Source of the DNA: Candidatus Omnitrophota bacterium
GTDB lineage: Bacteria; Omnitrophota; Gorgyraeia; Zapsychrales; JANLHA01
NCBI GenBank assembly: GCA_023247815.1
Contig: JAHFFS010000021.1
Coordinates: 4,627 to 12,267, forward strand
Length of the DNA: 7,641 nucleotides
Reading direction: 5' to 3'
In this document: positions 1-5,549 of the stretch, one piece after another
Numbering within the stretch: position 1 is the first letter of the stretch
Layout: the number at the start of each line of letters is the position of its first letter
Position numbers and translations under genes: made by a program
The notes under the pieces: generated by a model
Told to the model about the DNA's origin: nothing
What the model saw: the letters and a program-made list of their open reading frames with translations, nothing else
Database searches by the model: none

Positions 1-1034
1 TCAAAAATTTTATCCATATGTTTTGCGGGGATCCCCGTGCCAGTATCGTCAAAGTCAACCACCACAACCTGATCCCCCACCGATAACGAACTCAATTTTT
101 GTGGCTGCTTCGCTAAATCATTTTCTGTCAACCGTTGAACCCCCGTTGAGATGGTTAATTCGCCATGATCACGCATGGAAAGGATGGCATTGAGGATCAA
201 ATCAACAAAAACCTGCTCGATTCGATTCCGATCAACTTTTATTTTCGGAAGACTTTTCGCAAATTTTTTTATAACAACAATCCCTTGCTTACGACATTGG
301 TGCTCGGTCAAAAGCAGCGATTGTTCGATAAGTAGATGCAAATCTTCATTCCGCGTCTTTAAGCGCGAAAGACTCGCGAAGTCCAAAAGGTCCTTGATGA
401 TATGGTTCGCTTTCTGGGCGGAAAGTTTGAGCGCGTCCAACACCGCGTTAAGCTGCTTATCTTCGGTATGATACCTTACTTTTAAAAGTTCCACCCCAGA
501 AAGGATCGTCGCCAAAGGGTTCTTAACCTCATGGGCGATGCCGCTCGCCAGCTCGCCGACAACATTCAACTTTTCCACCTGAATCAACTGCGACTGCGCG
601 TCCTTCAATCTCTGCAATGTCATTTGCAGTTCCAATTCGACCTTTTTTCGTTCAACCGCGTAAAAAAGGGATTTGCTCAAGACATAACTTTGGTATTTCC
701 CTTTGATCAAATAATCCTGGGCGCCCAAACTCACGGCTTTCAATCCTAAAGCGTCTTCATAAGCCCCAGTATGGACGACAATGGGAACATCGGGATATTT
801 TTTCTTAATGCGTTTTAAACTGTCCAGCCCCTTACTGTCCTTCAAATTCAAGTCGAGCAAAACCACGTCAAATTTATCTTTCTTGAATTGGACAAAGGAG
901 TCCCGAAGTGAACTGCGGATTTTGAAGTCAAATATCCCGAAGCCAGAATTCCGTAACATCCCGGCAATCATTTTCTGGTCAACCGGGCTGTCTTCGATGA
1001 TCAAGACATTCAATTTTTCGCTTTTTGTTGCCAT
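1..1034 (-). CDS. Receiver-first hybrid histidine kinase (REC-HisKA-HATPase), C-terminus cut by window edge
   Basis: The frame is open from the ATG at 1034 to the window edge (344 complete codons, no stop). Residues about 8-122 form a response-regulator receiver domain: acidic pair E14/D15, phospho-acceptor D61 in LLDLNL, T89 and K111. A helical, probably coiled-coil linker (about 123-158) leads into a HisKA dimerisation domain with the H-box GIAHEVKNPL (phospho-accepting H168). A HATPase_c domain follows, with N-box N282 in DLILNA and a G1-type box DDTGTGIP (about 329-336); the window ends just after it. There is no signal peptide or membrane segment, so the protein should be a cytoplasmic relay. 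The receiver is expected to accept phosphate from another kinase and control this kinase's activity. Input and target are unknown. The start is fixed by the REC core beginning at residue 8, although no strong Shine-Dalgarno precedes it. A further C-terminal domain beyond the edge cannot be excluded. Confidence 0.93.
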   Translation of the reverse strand, partial: MATKSEKLNVLIIEDSPVDQKMIAGMLRNSGFGIFDFKIRSSLRDSFVQFKKDKFDVVLLDLNLKDSKGLDSLKRIKKKYPDVPIVVHTGAYEDALGLKAVSLGAQDYLIKGKYQSYVLSKSLFYAVERKKVELELQMTLQRLKDAQSQLIQVEKLNVVGELASGIAHEVKNPLATILSGVELLKVRYHTEDKQLNAVLDALKLSAQKANHIIKDLLDFASLSRLKTRNEDLHLLIEQSLLLTEHQCRKQGIVVIKKFAKSLPKIKVDRNRIEQVFVDLILNAILSMRDHGELTISTGVQRLTENDLAKQPQKLSSLSVGDQVVVVDFDDTGTGIPAKHMDKIF

Positions 1035-1049
1035 AGGTGCTTAGGAATG

Positions 1050-1072
1050 AAAAAACCACGGATTTTCCGTGG
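1050..1072 (-). terminator. Intrinsic-terminator-like hairpin just upstream of the kinase gene
   Basis: On the minus strand a perfect 7-bp stem CCACGGA/TCCGTGG with an AAA loop (1072-1056) is followed at once by six T (1055-1050). This is the classic form of a Rho-independent terminator. It would end transcripts from the TPR gene upstream. It finishes only 15 nt before the kinase ATG, so it must also be part of, or lie at the edge of, the kinase leader. It could therefore act as an attenuator or 5' stabilising hairpin. Confidence 0.7.
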
Positions 1073-1080
1073 CGAATGTT

Positions 1081-1109
1081 ATTCTACCATTTCCTTCCAA
1101 CAAAGCAAA
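1081..1109 (-). promoter_or_regulatory. Candidate sigma70-type promoter for the kinase gene
   Basis: The minus strand shows TAGAAT (1086-1081, 5/6 match to the -10 consensus) 17 nt downstream of TTTGCT (1109-1104, only 3/6 to the -35). Transcription would start near 1074, which puts the hairpin at 1050-1072 at the very 5' end of the kinase mRNA. The -35 is poor, so this is only a candidate. Confidence 0.3.
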
Positions 1110-1121
1110 TGCGCTGATGTG

Positions 1122-1177
1122 AACCCCCGGGGTTCAACCCCGGGAGTTTAACCCCGGGGGTTCAACCCAGGGGGTTA
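1122..1177. repeat. Four tandem copies of a 14-bp GC-rich near-palindrome
   Basis: Four contiguous 14-base units begin at 1122, 1136, 1150 and 1164: AACCCCCGGGGTTC, AACCCCGGGAGTTT, AACCCCGGGGGTTC and AACCCAGGGGGTTA. Each unit is itself a near-perfect palindrome of the form AACCC(C/N)GGGGTT. Bases 1121-1134 are also an exact reverse complement of 1150-1163, so the array can fold as several small hairpins or as one longer one with unit 2 in the loop. It starts 8 bases beyond the stop codon of the TPR gene. The composition is far richer in G and C than the flanking intergenic DNA. Possible roles are a bound operator array, a transcript 3'-end structure, or a dispersed intergenic repeat of REP type. 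Confidence 0.9.
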
Positions 1178-1184
1178 GCTGCTT

Positions 1185-2336
1185 TCAATTCTTCGAAATC
1201 TGATTCTGCACAAGATCAGGGAAATGGCCTTTGATCCAATCGGCCTCCTGGCCCTGCGGCTCGATTTGCAAAAACTTACGAAAATAATCTTTGGCAACGA
1301 CGTCATGCCCCAAAGAATTGGCTGAGCGGCCTGCCAAATAATACGTTTTCGCGTCAAATCCTCCCCAATCAATCACTTGTTTGAAATGTTCAAACGCCAA
1401 TTCATAATTTGTCGTCTGGTAATAGAGATTTCCTAATCGAAAATGCAATTCCCGATCGATTTTTCCGGATTGTGCCGCCTTCTCCAAATGACCGATGGCC
1501 CCCTGGACAGTCCCCTTTTCCGCCATGGCATACCCTTGAGCGACATCCAGATAGTATTGTGCCGTACTGGATGGGAGCCCCTTGATCGATTCCGACAAGT
1601 TATCAACCGACAATTCATATTGCTTCAATTTCAAATAGACTTGCCCCAAATATTCACTCAATAACGGAGAAGTCCCCTTTAAGGCAATGGCCTGTTGGGT
1701 GTAGTCCAAGGCTTTTTCCGGCTGATCATTTTCGTTAAGATAGATCATCACGATCCGTTTTAGCAGCCGCAACTTCAAATCATCGCTGGGTTTGAGTTCA
1801 AGGGCAGCCTGATAATATTCCAAGGCCTTCGCTGGTTGTTCTTGGTCTTCAATAAAGTTGGCGACCATAAAGTACGTCTCAGCTTGTTCCGGAAAAAGTT
1901 CTAAAAATTTTTGCGTCAATTTTTGGTTAAATTCATTCTGTTCAAAAATTTGCTCATAAACCGAATAATTCTCGTGCACGTCTCTTAAAGCCGCCCCGAG
2001 CTCCAAGGCCTTGATGGCAAATGGCAACGCCTCCTCACGGACCTTCTTCATATTGTAATGGTTGCCGTAGCGATAAGCGTCGATGACATTGCTGCGGCTC
2101 ATTCCTAAATATCCATACGGAGACTTTGGGAAGGCCTTGATCAATTGACCAAACACAACTTTTGCGGCCTTCAGTTTGGCCTCATCTCCTCGGTATTCTA
2201 AAAGCAATTTATCGCCGCGATCATACGATTTGAGCGGATGCGGCGTCATCAACGCAAAGCAATTCGACGCTGTCCCAAACATTGTAAGCAATAAAACATG
2301 GAAAATGATAATACCGAATTTACTTTGGCTTGCCAT
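1185..2336 (-). CDS. Exported TPR-repeat protein, function unknown
   Basis: The protein has 383 residues from the ATG at 2336. This start gives a signal-peptide-like N-terminus: a short K-containing n-region, a hydrophobic stretch about residues 8-22, then a likely signal peptidase I site after CFA near residue 28. The lone Cys at residue 26 is not in a good lipobox. An in-frame ATG at 2387 would add 17 residues before the signal and has no ribosome-binding site, so it was not chosen. From about residue 152 to 362 there are at least six tetratricopeptide repeats of about 34 residues (for example ALEYYQAALELKPSD at 171-185). The N-terminal part (about 50-150) looks like degenerate TPR helices. 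TPR arrays are protein-binding scaffolds; location is probably periplasmic or at the envelope. No catalytic motif was seen. The gene is followed by the 14-bp repeat array and a terminator-like hairpin, so it is probably transcribed on its own. Confidence 0.88.
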   Translation of the reverse strand: MASQSKFGIIIFHVLLLTMFGTASNCFALMTPHPLKSYDRGDKLLLEYRGDEAKLKAAKVVFGQLIKAFPKSPYGYLGMSRSNVIDAYRYGNHYNMKKVREEALPFAIKALELGAALRDVHENYSVYEQIFEQNEFNQKLTQKFLELFPEQAETYFMVANFIEDQEQPAKALEYYQAALELKPSDDLKLRLLKRIVMIYLNENDQPEKALDYTQQAIALKGTSPLLSEYLGQVYLKLKQYELSVDNLSESIKGLPSSTAQYYLDVAQGYAMAEKGTVQGAIGHLEKAAQSGKIDRELHFRLGNLYYQTTNYELAFEHFKQVIDWGGFDAKTYYLAGRSANSLGHDVVAKDYFRKFLQIEPQGQEADWIKGHFPDLVQNQISKN

Positions 2337-2411
2337 GCCGGTTCTCGCTTTCCTTAACTCGTACACGAAAAGTGTAACATATCGCATTTTTAGAAAACAA
2401 GGCCGTGCGGC

Positions 2412-2455
2412 AAAAAAGCGTGTTTTGAAGAAAGCGCTTTCTCGAGGAGAAAACA
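2412..2455 (-). terminator. Palindrome with T-run behind the membrane-protein gene (terminator or operator)
   Basis: Directly after the stop of the membrane-protein gene there is an exact 14-bp palindrome AGAAAGCGCTTTCT (2429-2442), nested inside a 6-bp outer stem, TGTTTT (2421-2426) with AAAACA (2450-2455). On the minus strand a run of six T (2417-2412) follows three bases after the outer stem. This could be an intrinsic terminator of the upstream gene. The palindrome alone, centred on CG, also resembles operators of LacI-family regulators and lies about 95-105 nt upstream of the TPR start codon. Confidence 0.42.
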
Positions 2456-2456
2456 G

Positions 2457-2936
2457 TTATGCGGTGTGGAAATGGGCCATTTTGAAATACTCGATAACAG
2501 CGGGGCGGGTCAAATAAAAGACCAACGGTGTTATAAACAAAAAATACCGAAAAAAGACGTCCAGGAAGATCCCACCATGGTCAGAAAGCAGCTCCATCAG
2601 CGTTGGATTGGGATAAAGTGTCTCGGTCAAAGCGGCATTCATGGCCACGCTGAAAAAGAAAATGAACATGGCCAATGGAATAACGAAAACACTGGCATAC
2701 CACGCCCATAATCTCGACTCAAAAAGACCGACCCCGACGTTATAAAATAAAATCGGGATACACCCGTAAATCGCAAACCCAATGAACGAATAAGCACTGC
2801 TGACGGTTAAGGAAGACCAGCCGTAAAAACGGGTGGAATCGATGATATGAAAAAAAATCGTAAAGATGGAAAAGCCGCCGATCAAAAGCATTAGCGCGGC
2901 AAGGACCCTGATACCCAAGGGGCGATGAAGTTTCAT
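2457..2936 (-). CDS. Small four-helix integral membrane protein, unknown function
   Basis: This 159-residue protein has four strongly hydrophobic segments at about 9-31, 47-70, 76-101 and 121-142, so it should sit in the inner membrane. A basic N-terminus (MKLHRPLGIR) leads into helix 1. Polar loops include a Trp/Tyr-rich turn around 34-45 and an acidic stretch around 103-120. The last helix ends in FYLTRPAVIEYF, a pattern seen at the end of small uncharacterised membrane proteins in environmental bacteria. That resemblance is from memory and assigns no function. No enzyme or transporter motif is visible. The ATG at 2936 has only a weak Shine-Dalgarno, but it precedes helix 1 sensibly. A TATAGT hexamer at 2959-2954 could be a -10, but no matching -35 was found. 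Confidence 0.82.
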   Translation of the reverse strand: MKLHRPLGIRVLAALMLLIGGFSIFTIFFHIIDSTRFYGWSSLTVSSAYSFIGFAIYGCIPILFYNVGVGLFESRLWAWYASVFVIPLAMFIFFFSVAMNAALTETLYPNPTLMELLSDHGGIFLDVFFRYFLFITPLVFYLTRPAVIEYFKMAHFHTA

Positions 2937-2985
2937 GTCAAGGCTGATGAGAAACTATAATCGCGTTTGCTCATGGGAGGGAATT

Positions 2986-3030
2986 AAAAAAGGGTGAATA
3001 GTGAATAAAAATGGCGAATCAAAATTCACT
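2986..3030 (-). terminator. Weak terminator-like stem behind the NTF2-like gene
   Basis: Just past the stop codon of the NTF2-like gene an AT-rich inverted repeat AGTGAAT/ATTCACT (3000-3006 with 3024-3030, 17-nt loop) can form on the minus strand. The plus strand duplicates the left arm in tandem (GTGAATA at 2994-3000 and 3001-3007), so GTGAAT at 2994-2999 can pair instead. In that case only three bases (CCC on the minus strand, 2993-2992 plus the stem edge) separate the stem from six T at 2991-2986. The stem is weak, so a terminator role is tentative. Confidence 0.25.
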
Positions 3031-3034
3031 TTTC

Positions 3035-3457
3035 TTAAATCGTCTCTTTCATCAAATTGTTATGACTGGCAATGACGACCCAGGCCTTGCCCTGCTTTTT
3101 CCAAGTCATGGTGTAGCGTCGGATCACGCGCTTGCCTTGATCAACTTGATTTTGTTCAATGGTAAAAATCATATACTGAACAATAGCGACATCTCCATGC
3201 ACTTTCAAATTGATGGGCCGTAATTCACAGATGACGATCTTCGTTGATTTGGCCCAAAATCCCACCCATTTTTCCAACCAAGGCCGGTCAACCGGGATCG
3301 GACTCTCATGGCCATAACCGACAAAGCTCGGATGGATAAACTTTAAAAACTCTTCAATTTTTCCACCGATAAGGCATTGCCAATGGTTTTCCAGATTACT
3401 CCATACTTCCTTTTGCTGCTCATTCCATTCTTCCGGCGTCCACGAAGACAGCTTCAT
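3035..3457 (-). CDS. NTF2-like (SnoaL/DUF4440-type) small protein
   Basis: The protein has 140 residues from the ATG at 3457. The layout is that of the NTF2-like cone fold: N-terminal helices with WSNLENHWQCLIGGKIEEFLKFIHPSF-type spacing (about 19-45), a mid region with a bulky pocket-lining segment (RPWLEKWVGFW, 58-68), and C-terminal beta strands of the pattern VAIVQYMIF, IRRYTMTWKKQGKAWVVIASH (about 90-132). Members of this superfamily include polyketide cyclases, ketosteroid isomerase relatives and stress proteins of unknown role, so fold is more certain than function. There is no signal peptide or membrane segment, so it should be cytoplasmic. An ATG one codon earlier (3460) and a TTG at 3469 are alternative starts, but the GGAG at 3467-3464 fits 3457 best. 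It is a single gene with its own strong promoter. Confidence 0.85.
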   Translation of the reverse strand: MKLSSWTPEEWNEQQKEVWSNLENHWQCLIGGKIEEFLKFIHPSFVGYGHESPIPVDRPWLEKWVGFWAKSTKIVICELRPINLKVHGDVAIVQYMIFTIEQNQVDQGKRVIRRYTMTWKKQGKAWVVIASHNNLMKETI

Positions 3458-3463
3458 CATTGA

Positions 3464-3467
3464 CTCC
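3464..3467 (-). promoter_or_regulatory. Shine-Dalgarno deciding the start of the NTF2-like gene
   Basis: GGAG on the minus strand lies 6 nt before the ATG at 3457 and only 3 nt before the ATG at 3460. It overlaps the TTG and GAG codons at 3469-3464, which argues against a start at that TTG. Confidence 0.55.
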
Positions 3468-3496
3468 AATCTTGATAATGTTTTTGGGATAACCCG

Positions 3497-3525
3497 ATCT
3501 TACAAAAAAAGCCCTTCCTTGTCAA
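3497..3525 (-). promoter_or_regulatory. Strong sigma70-type promoter for the NTF2-like gene
   Basis: The minus strand shows an exact TTGACA -35 (3525-3520), a 17-nt spacer, and TAAGAT as -10 (3502-3497, 5/6 match). Transcription should start near 3490, giving a leader of about 33 nt before the ATG at 3457. It is back to back with the plus-strand promoter at 3574-3603, about 50 bp away. Confidence 0.72.
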
Positions 3526-3573
3526 AGAAAATGGCAGGTTTGTTGGGCTATTGCTTTGTTTTGGACAAATCAT

Positions 3574-3603
3574 TTGATAGCAGAGGCGTATATATGATAT
3601 ATT
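3574..3603 (+). promoter_or_regulatory. Promoter of the DUF4160-DUF2442 cassette with a dyad over the -10
   Basis: TTGATA (3574-3579, 5/6 to the -35) lies 18 nt before TATATT (3598-3603, 5/6 to the -10). Overlapping the -10 is the dyad ATATAT-G-ATATAT (3590-3602), where an autoregulating protein could bind. The site is about 25 bp upstream of the DUF4160 start, which has a good GGAGG Shine-Dalgarno at 3617-3621. Confidence 0.55.
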
Positions 3604-3625
3604 TTAGTGAAAGCATGGAGGATTA

Positions 3626-3886
3626 ATGCCAACAATTAGTACGTTTTTTGGAATTAATATTCGTATGTATTTTGATGAGCATGCACCGCCTCATTTTCAT
3701 GCTTATTACGGCGATCATTCTGCTGCTATTGAAATTGAAACATTGCGTATATTAAAAGGGCGTTTGCCTCAGCGAGTGCTAGGTTTAGTCTTGGAATGGG
3801 CTTCGTTGCACAGAGATGAATTATTGGAAGACTGGTCACTGGCACAAAGCCATAAACCATTACGGGATATTCTCCCATTAGAATGA
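3626..3886 (+). CDS. DUF4160 family protein (toxin-antitoxin-like pair, first gene)
   Basis: This 86-residue protein matches the full length of the DUF4160 family as I recall it. It has the conserved start MPTIS.FFGI.IRMYF, the histidine-rich motif EHAPPHFHAYYGDHSA (about 18-33), and the C-terminal LP.R.L.LVLEW..LHRDELLEDW segment (47-70). The biochemical role is unproven. Because these genes are usually paired with a DUF2442 gene, they are commonly treated as a type II toxin-antitoxin-like or mobile two-gene module. GGAGG at 3617-3621, four bases before the ATG, supports the start. The DUF2442 gene follows after 10 bp. Codons end mostly in A or T (CAT, GAT, GCT, ATT), unlike the flanking minus-strand genes, which points to recent acquisition. 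The HxH cluster could bind metal, but this is only inference. Confidence 0.92.
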   Translation: MPTISTFFGINIRMYFDEHAPPHFHAYYGDHSAAIEIETLRILKGRLPQRVLGLVLEWASLHRDELLEDWSLAQSHKPLRDILPLE

Positions 3887-3896
3887 GGTTATCAAT

Positions 3897-4130
3897 ATGG
3901 AAAAAATAACACAAGTTAAAGTTTTAGATAATTACCAGTTGGAAATATTATTTAATGATGGCGTTAAAGGTGTTGTTTCTTTATCTGATCGTCTTTTTGG
4001 CCCCGTCTTTGAGCCTCTTAAAGATCCCTCCTTTTTTGCTAAAGTCCGTGTTGATGAATTTGGTGCTATTGCTTGGCCTAATGGCGCAGACTTAGCTCCG
4101 GATGCGCTTTATGAAAAGTTAAAGCATTAA
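3897..4130 (+). CDS. DUF2442 family protein (toxin-antitoxin-like pair, second gene)
   Basis: The protein has 77 residues and shows the DUF2442 pattern throughout: an N-terminal beta hairpin (VKVLDNYQLEILFNDGVKGVV, about 8-28, strand pair around a DG turn), LF.PVFEPLKDPSFFAKVRVDEFGAIAWPNGADLAPDALYE near the C-terminus, including the hallmark W-P-NG-DL-P-D residues (about 60-68). Members are small beta-rich proteins found next to DUF4160 or other toxin-like genes, and a DNA-binding or antitoxin role has been suggested for such partners. The ATG is 10 bp after the DUF4160 stop, and the GAGG of its Shine-Dalgarno (3885-3888) overlaps that stop codon, so the two genes are translated from one mRNA. 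The first third is very AT-rich. It ends 43 bp from the convergent astB stop. Confidence 0.92.
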   Translation: MEKITQVKVLDNYQLEILFNDGVKGVVSLSDRLFGPVFEPLKDPSFFAKVRVDEFGAIAWPNGADLAPDALYEKLKH

Positions 4131-4149
4131 GATGAAGTTAATACATCTA

Positions 4150-4175
4150 AATTTCAGTTAATCGTTGAATTTTTT
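4150..4175 (+). terminator. Weak terminator candidate between convergent DUF2442 and astB
   Basis: On the plus strand an AT-rich stem (AATT-CA at 4150-4156 with one bulged T, pairing TGAATT at 4166-4171) runs into a tract of T (4170-4175) that overlaps the astB stop codon. The stem is thermodynamically poor. It is listed because the position, 20 bases behind the cassette, is where a terminator is expected. Confidence 0.28.
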
Positions 4176-5514
4176 AAATTTGAAAATCGTAAATATTCCC
4201 CAAACCAAACAACTCTGTTAATTCATCAAGGGCCGTTCGGGTTTCTTTAAGCAATTGCTCGTCTCTCAAATCTGCAAAACTCAGCTGCTCACGAAAATGC
4301 TTACGGATCCAATTTTCCAGTTGTCGTATTTTTTTCTCATTCAACAAATAATTCTCGCGGATCCCTGACAATTCCTTTTCATTCACGACAACCCGCAGCC
4401 GCAGGCAAGCCGGCCCGCCGCCATTGAGCATACTTTCCCTAAGATCAATAGCCATGACCTTTTGCACAGGATTATCTTTTTGGACGATCTCTTCAATCAA
4501 AGACCGCGCCGGAGCGGATTCAAAGCACTCTTGGGGAGAAAGCATCACCATCCGCCCGTTCGAAAGACTCACCAATTGACTATTAAAAAAATACGTCTTG
4601 ACTGCTTCTTTAACACTCAATCTTTTCTTTGAAATTTCTTCAATCAAGCAGGACCGCCCTGTGAACTTTGAAAACTTCGCTTGAAGTTCTTTTAAAAATC
4701 CCGCTTTACCAACAAAAGCGTCCTCATGAAAAATCAAAAAACTTTGATTGTTCATCGCGATGACATCATTATGAAAAACACCCTCATCGATAACTTTTGG
4801 ATTTTGCTGAACACAAATGACTTGTTCTTGACGCAGCTTATGCTTTTTTACATTTACCTGTGAGGCTTCGAGACTCTGTCGGCTGACGAATTTTCGCGGC
4901 CGGACTCCGGAAACAGCACTCTTTCCATAGACAAAAATTTCAATCCCCGGTCCGGCATATTCAGCACACATCCGCAAATGATTTGCCGCGCCCTCGTCGA
5001 AATGAACAGCATCCGTCGGCAATGCTGGGTGATGTTGAAAAATCTTTTGATCAAAAAAAATCTCTTTTAACACGCGTGCCGTTGCCGGGGCCTCCAACGC
5101 GCGGTGCGGCAATGTTGCTAAATTTGCCGGAGTGATGTGGATCTTCCGGTCCTTGGTATCGGCACTGGGAGAAACCGTTGCCGCGTTCGCGGTCCACATA
5201 AAAGATGAACTATAGACCCGAGCCAGCAGATTCTCATTGCCGCGGCCCACATTTTCTAAAATAGCCTTTTCGTTCCCGATAAAACCCAATTGTCTGAGGG
5301 TGATAAAATCCGGACGTTCTTGAGGAGGGACAAATCCCTGCCGCAGACCCAGCTGATGGAGCAACCGTATCTTCGCCAAACCTTCTAACGCAGCTTTCTT
5401 GGGATGGGACGTCTTGAATTTGCTTTTGGTCGCGGCGAGGTTGCCGGTCGCTAGTCCGGAAAAATTGTGGGTGGGTCCGATGAGTCCATCAAAATTGATT
5501 TCCAGTGTTTTCAT
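4174..5514 (-). CDS. astB: N-succinylarginine dihydrolase
   Basis: AstB hydrolyses N2-succinyl-L-arginine to N2-succinyl-L-ornithine, two NH3 and CO2, the second step of the arginine succinyltransferase pathway, in the cytoplasm. The 446 residues equal the usual AstB length (447 in E. coli) and similarity runs end to end: the N-terminal NFDGLIGPTHN, RQLGF, MWTANAATVSPSADT, FVYG, QQNPKVIDEGVFHNDVIA, FNSQL and DLRESMLNGGGPACLRLRVV. The protein belongs to the pentein (guanidino-modifying) fold. The catalytic residues are all present at matching positions: E174 (DEGAANH), H248 (FHND) and the nucleophile C370 (GGPACLRL). The ATG at 5514 gives the canonical N-terminus but has no clear Shine-Dalgarno. 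The gene lies 35 bp behind the DUF1338 gene and should be read from the astD message. No astE follows; the next gene is convergent. Confidence 0.97.
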   Translation of the reverse strand: MKTLEINFDGLIGPTHNFSGLATGNLAATKSKFKTSHPKKAALEGLAKIRLLHQLGLRQGFVPPQERPDFITLRQLGFIGNEKAILENVGRGNENLLARVYSSSFMWTANAATVSPSADTKDRKIHITPANLATLPHRALEAPATARVLKEIFFDQKIFQHHPALPTDAVHFDEGAANHLRMCAEYAGPGIEIFVYGKSAVSGVRPRKFVSRQSLEASQVNVKKHKLRQEQVICVQQNPKVIDEGVFHNDVIAMNNQSFLIFHEDAFVGKAGFLKELQAKFSKFTGRSCLIEEISKKRLSVKEAVKTYFFNSQLVSLSNGRMVMLSPQECFESAPARSLIEEIVQKDNPVQKVMAIDLRESMLNGGGPACLRLRVVVNEKELSGIRENYLLNEKKIRQLENWIRKHFREQLSFADLRDEQLLKETRTALDELTELFGLGNIYDFQI

Positions 5515-5549
5515 GGCGGCAAGCTAAAGAGCGTCAAGCGTTACGGCTG

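Noticed and set aside
1122..1177. CRISPR array reading of the tandem 14-bp units
   Set aside because: The units abut with no spacers and are far shorter than CRISPR repeats; no cas gene is present.
2348..2401. Possible promoter TTGTTT-18-TACACT for the TPR gene on the minus strand
   Set aside because: The hexamers match consensus in only 3/6 and 4/6 positions, which is not distinguishable from chance in AT-rich DNA.
2176..2517. Plus-strand open frame of about 113 codons antisense to the TPR gene start and the end of the membrane-protein gene
   Set aside because: It spans two minus-strand genes and the gap between them, has no domain or ribosome-binding site, and is the expected shadow of those genes.
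3504..3549. AGCCC/GGGCT pair (3510-3514 with 3545-3549) followed by seven T on the minus strand, looking like a terminator
   Set aside because: The stem has only 5 bp with a 30-nt loop, no minus-strand gene ends just upstream, and the bases are better explained as the spacer and -35 of the promoter at 3497-3525.
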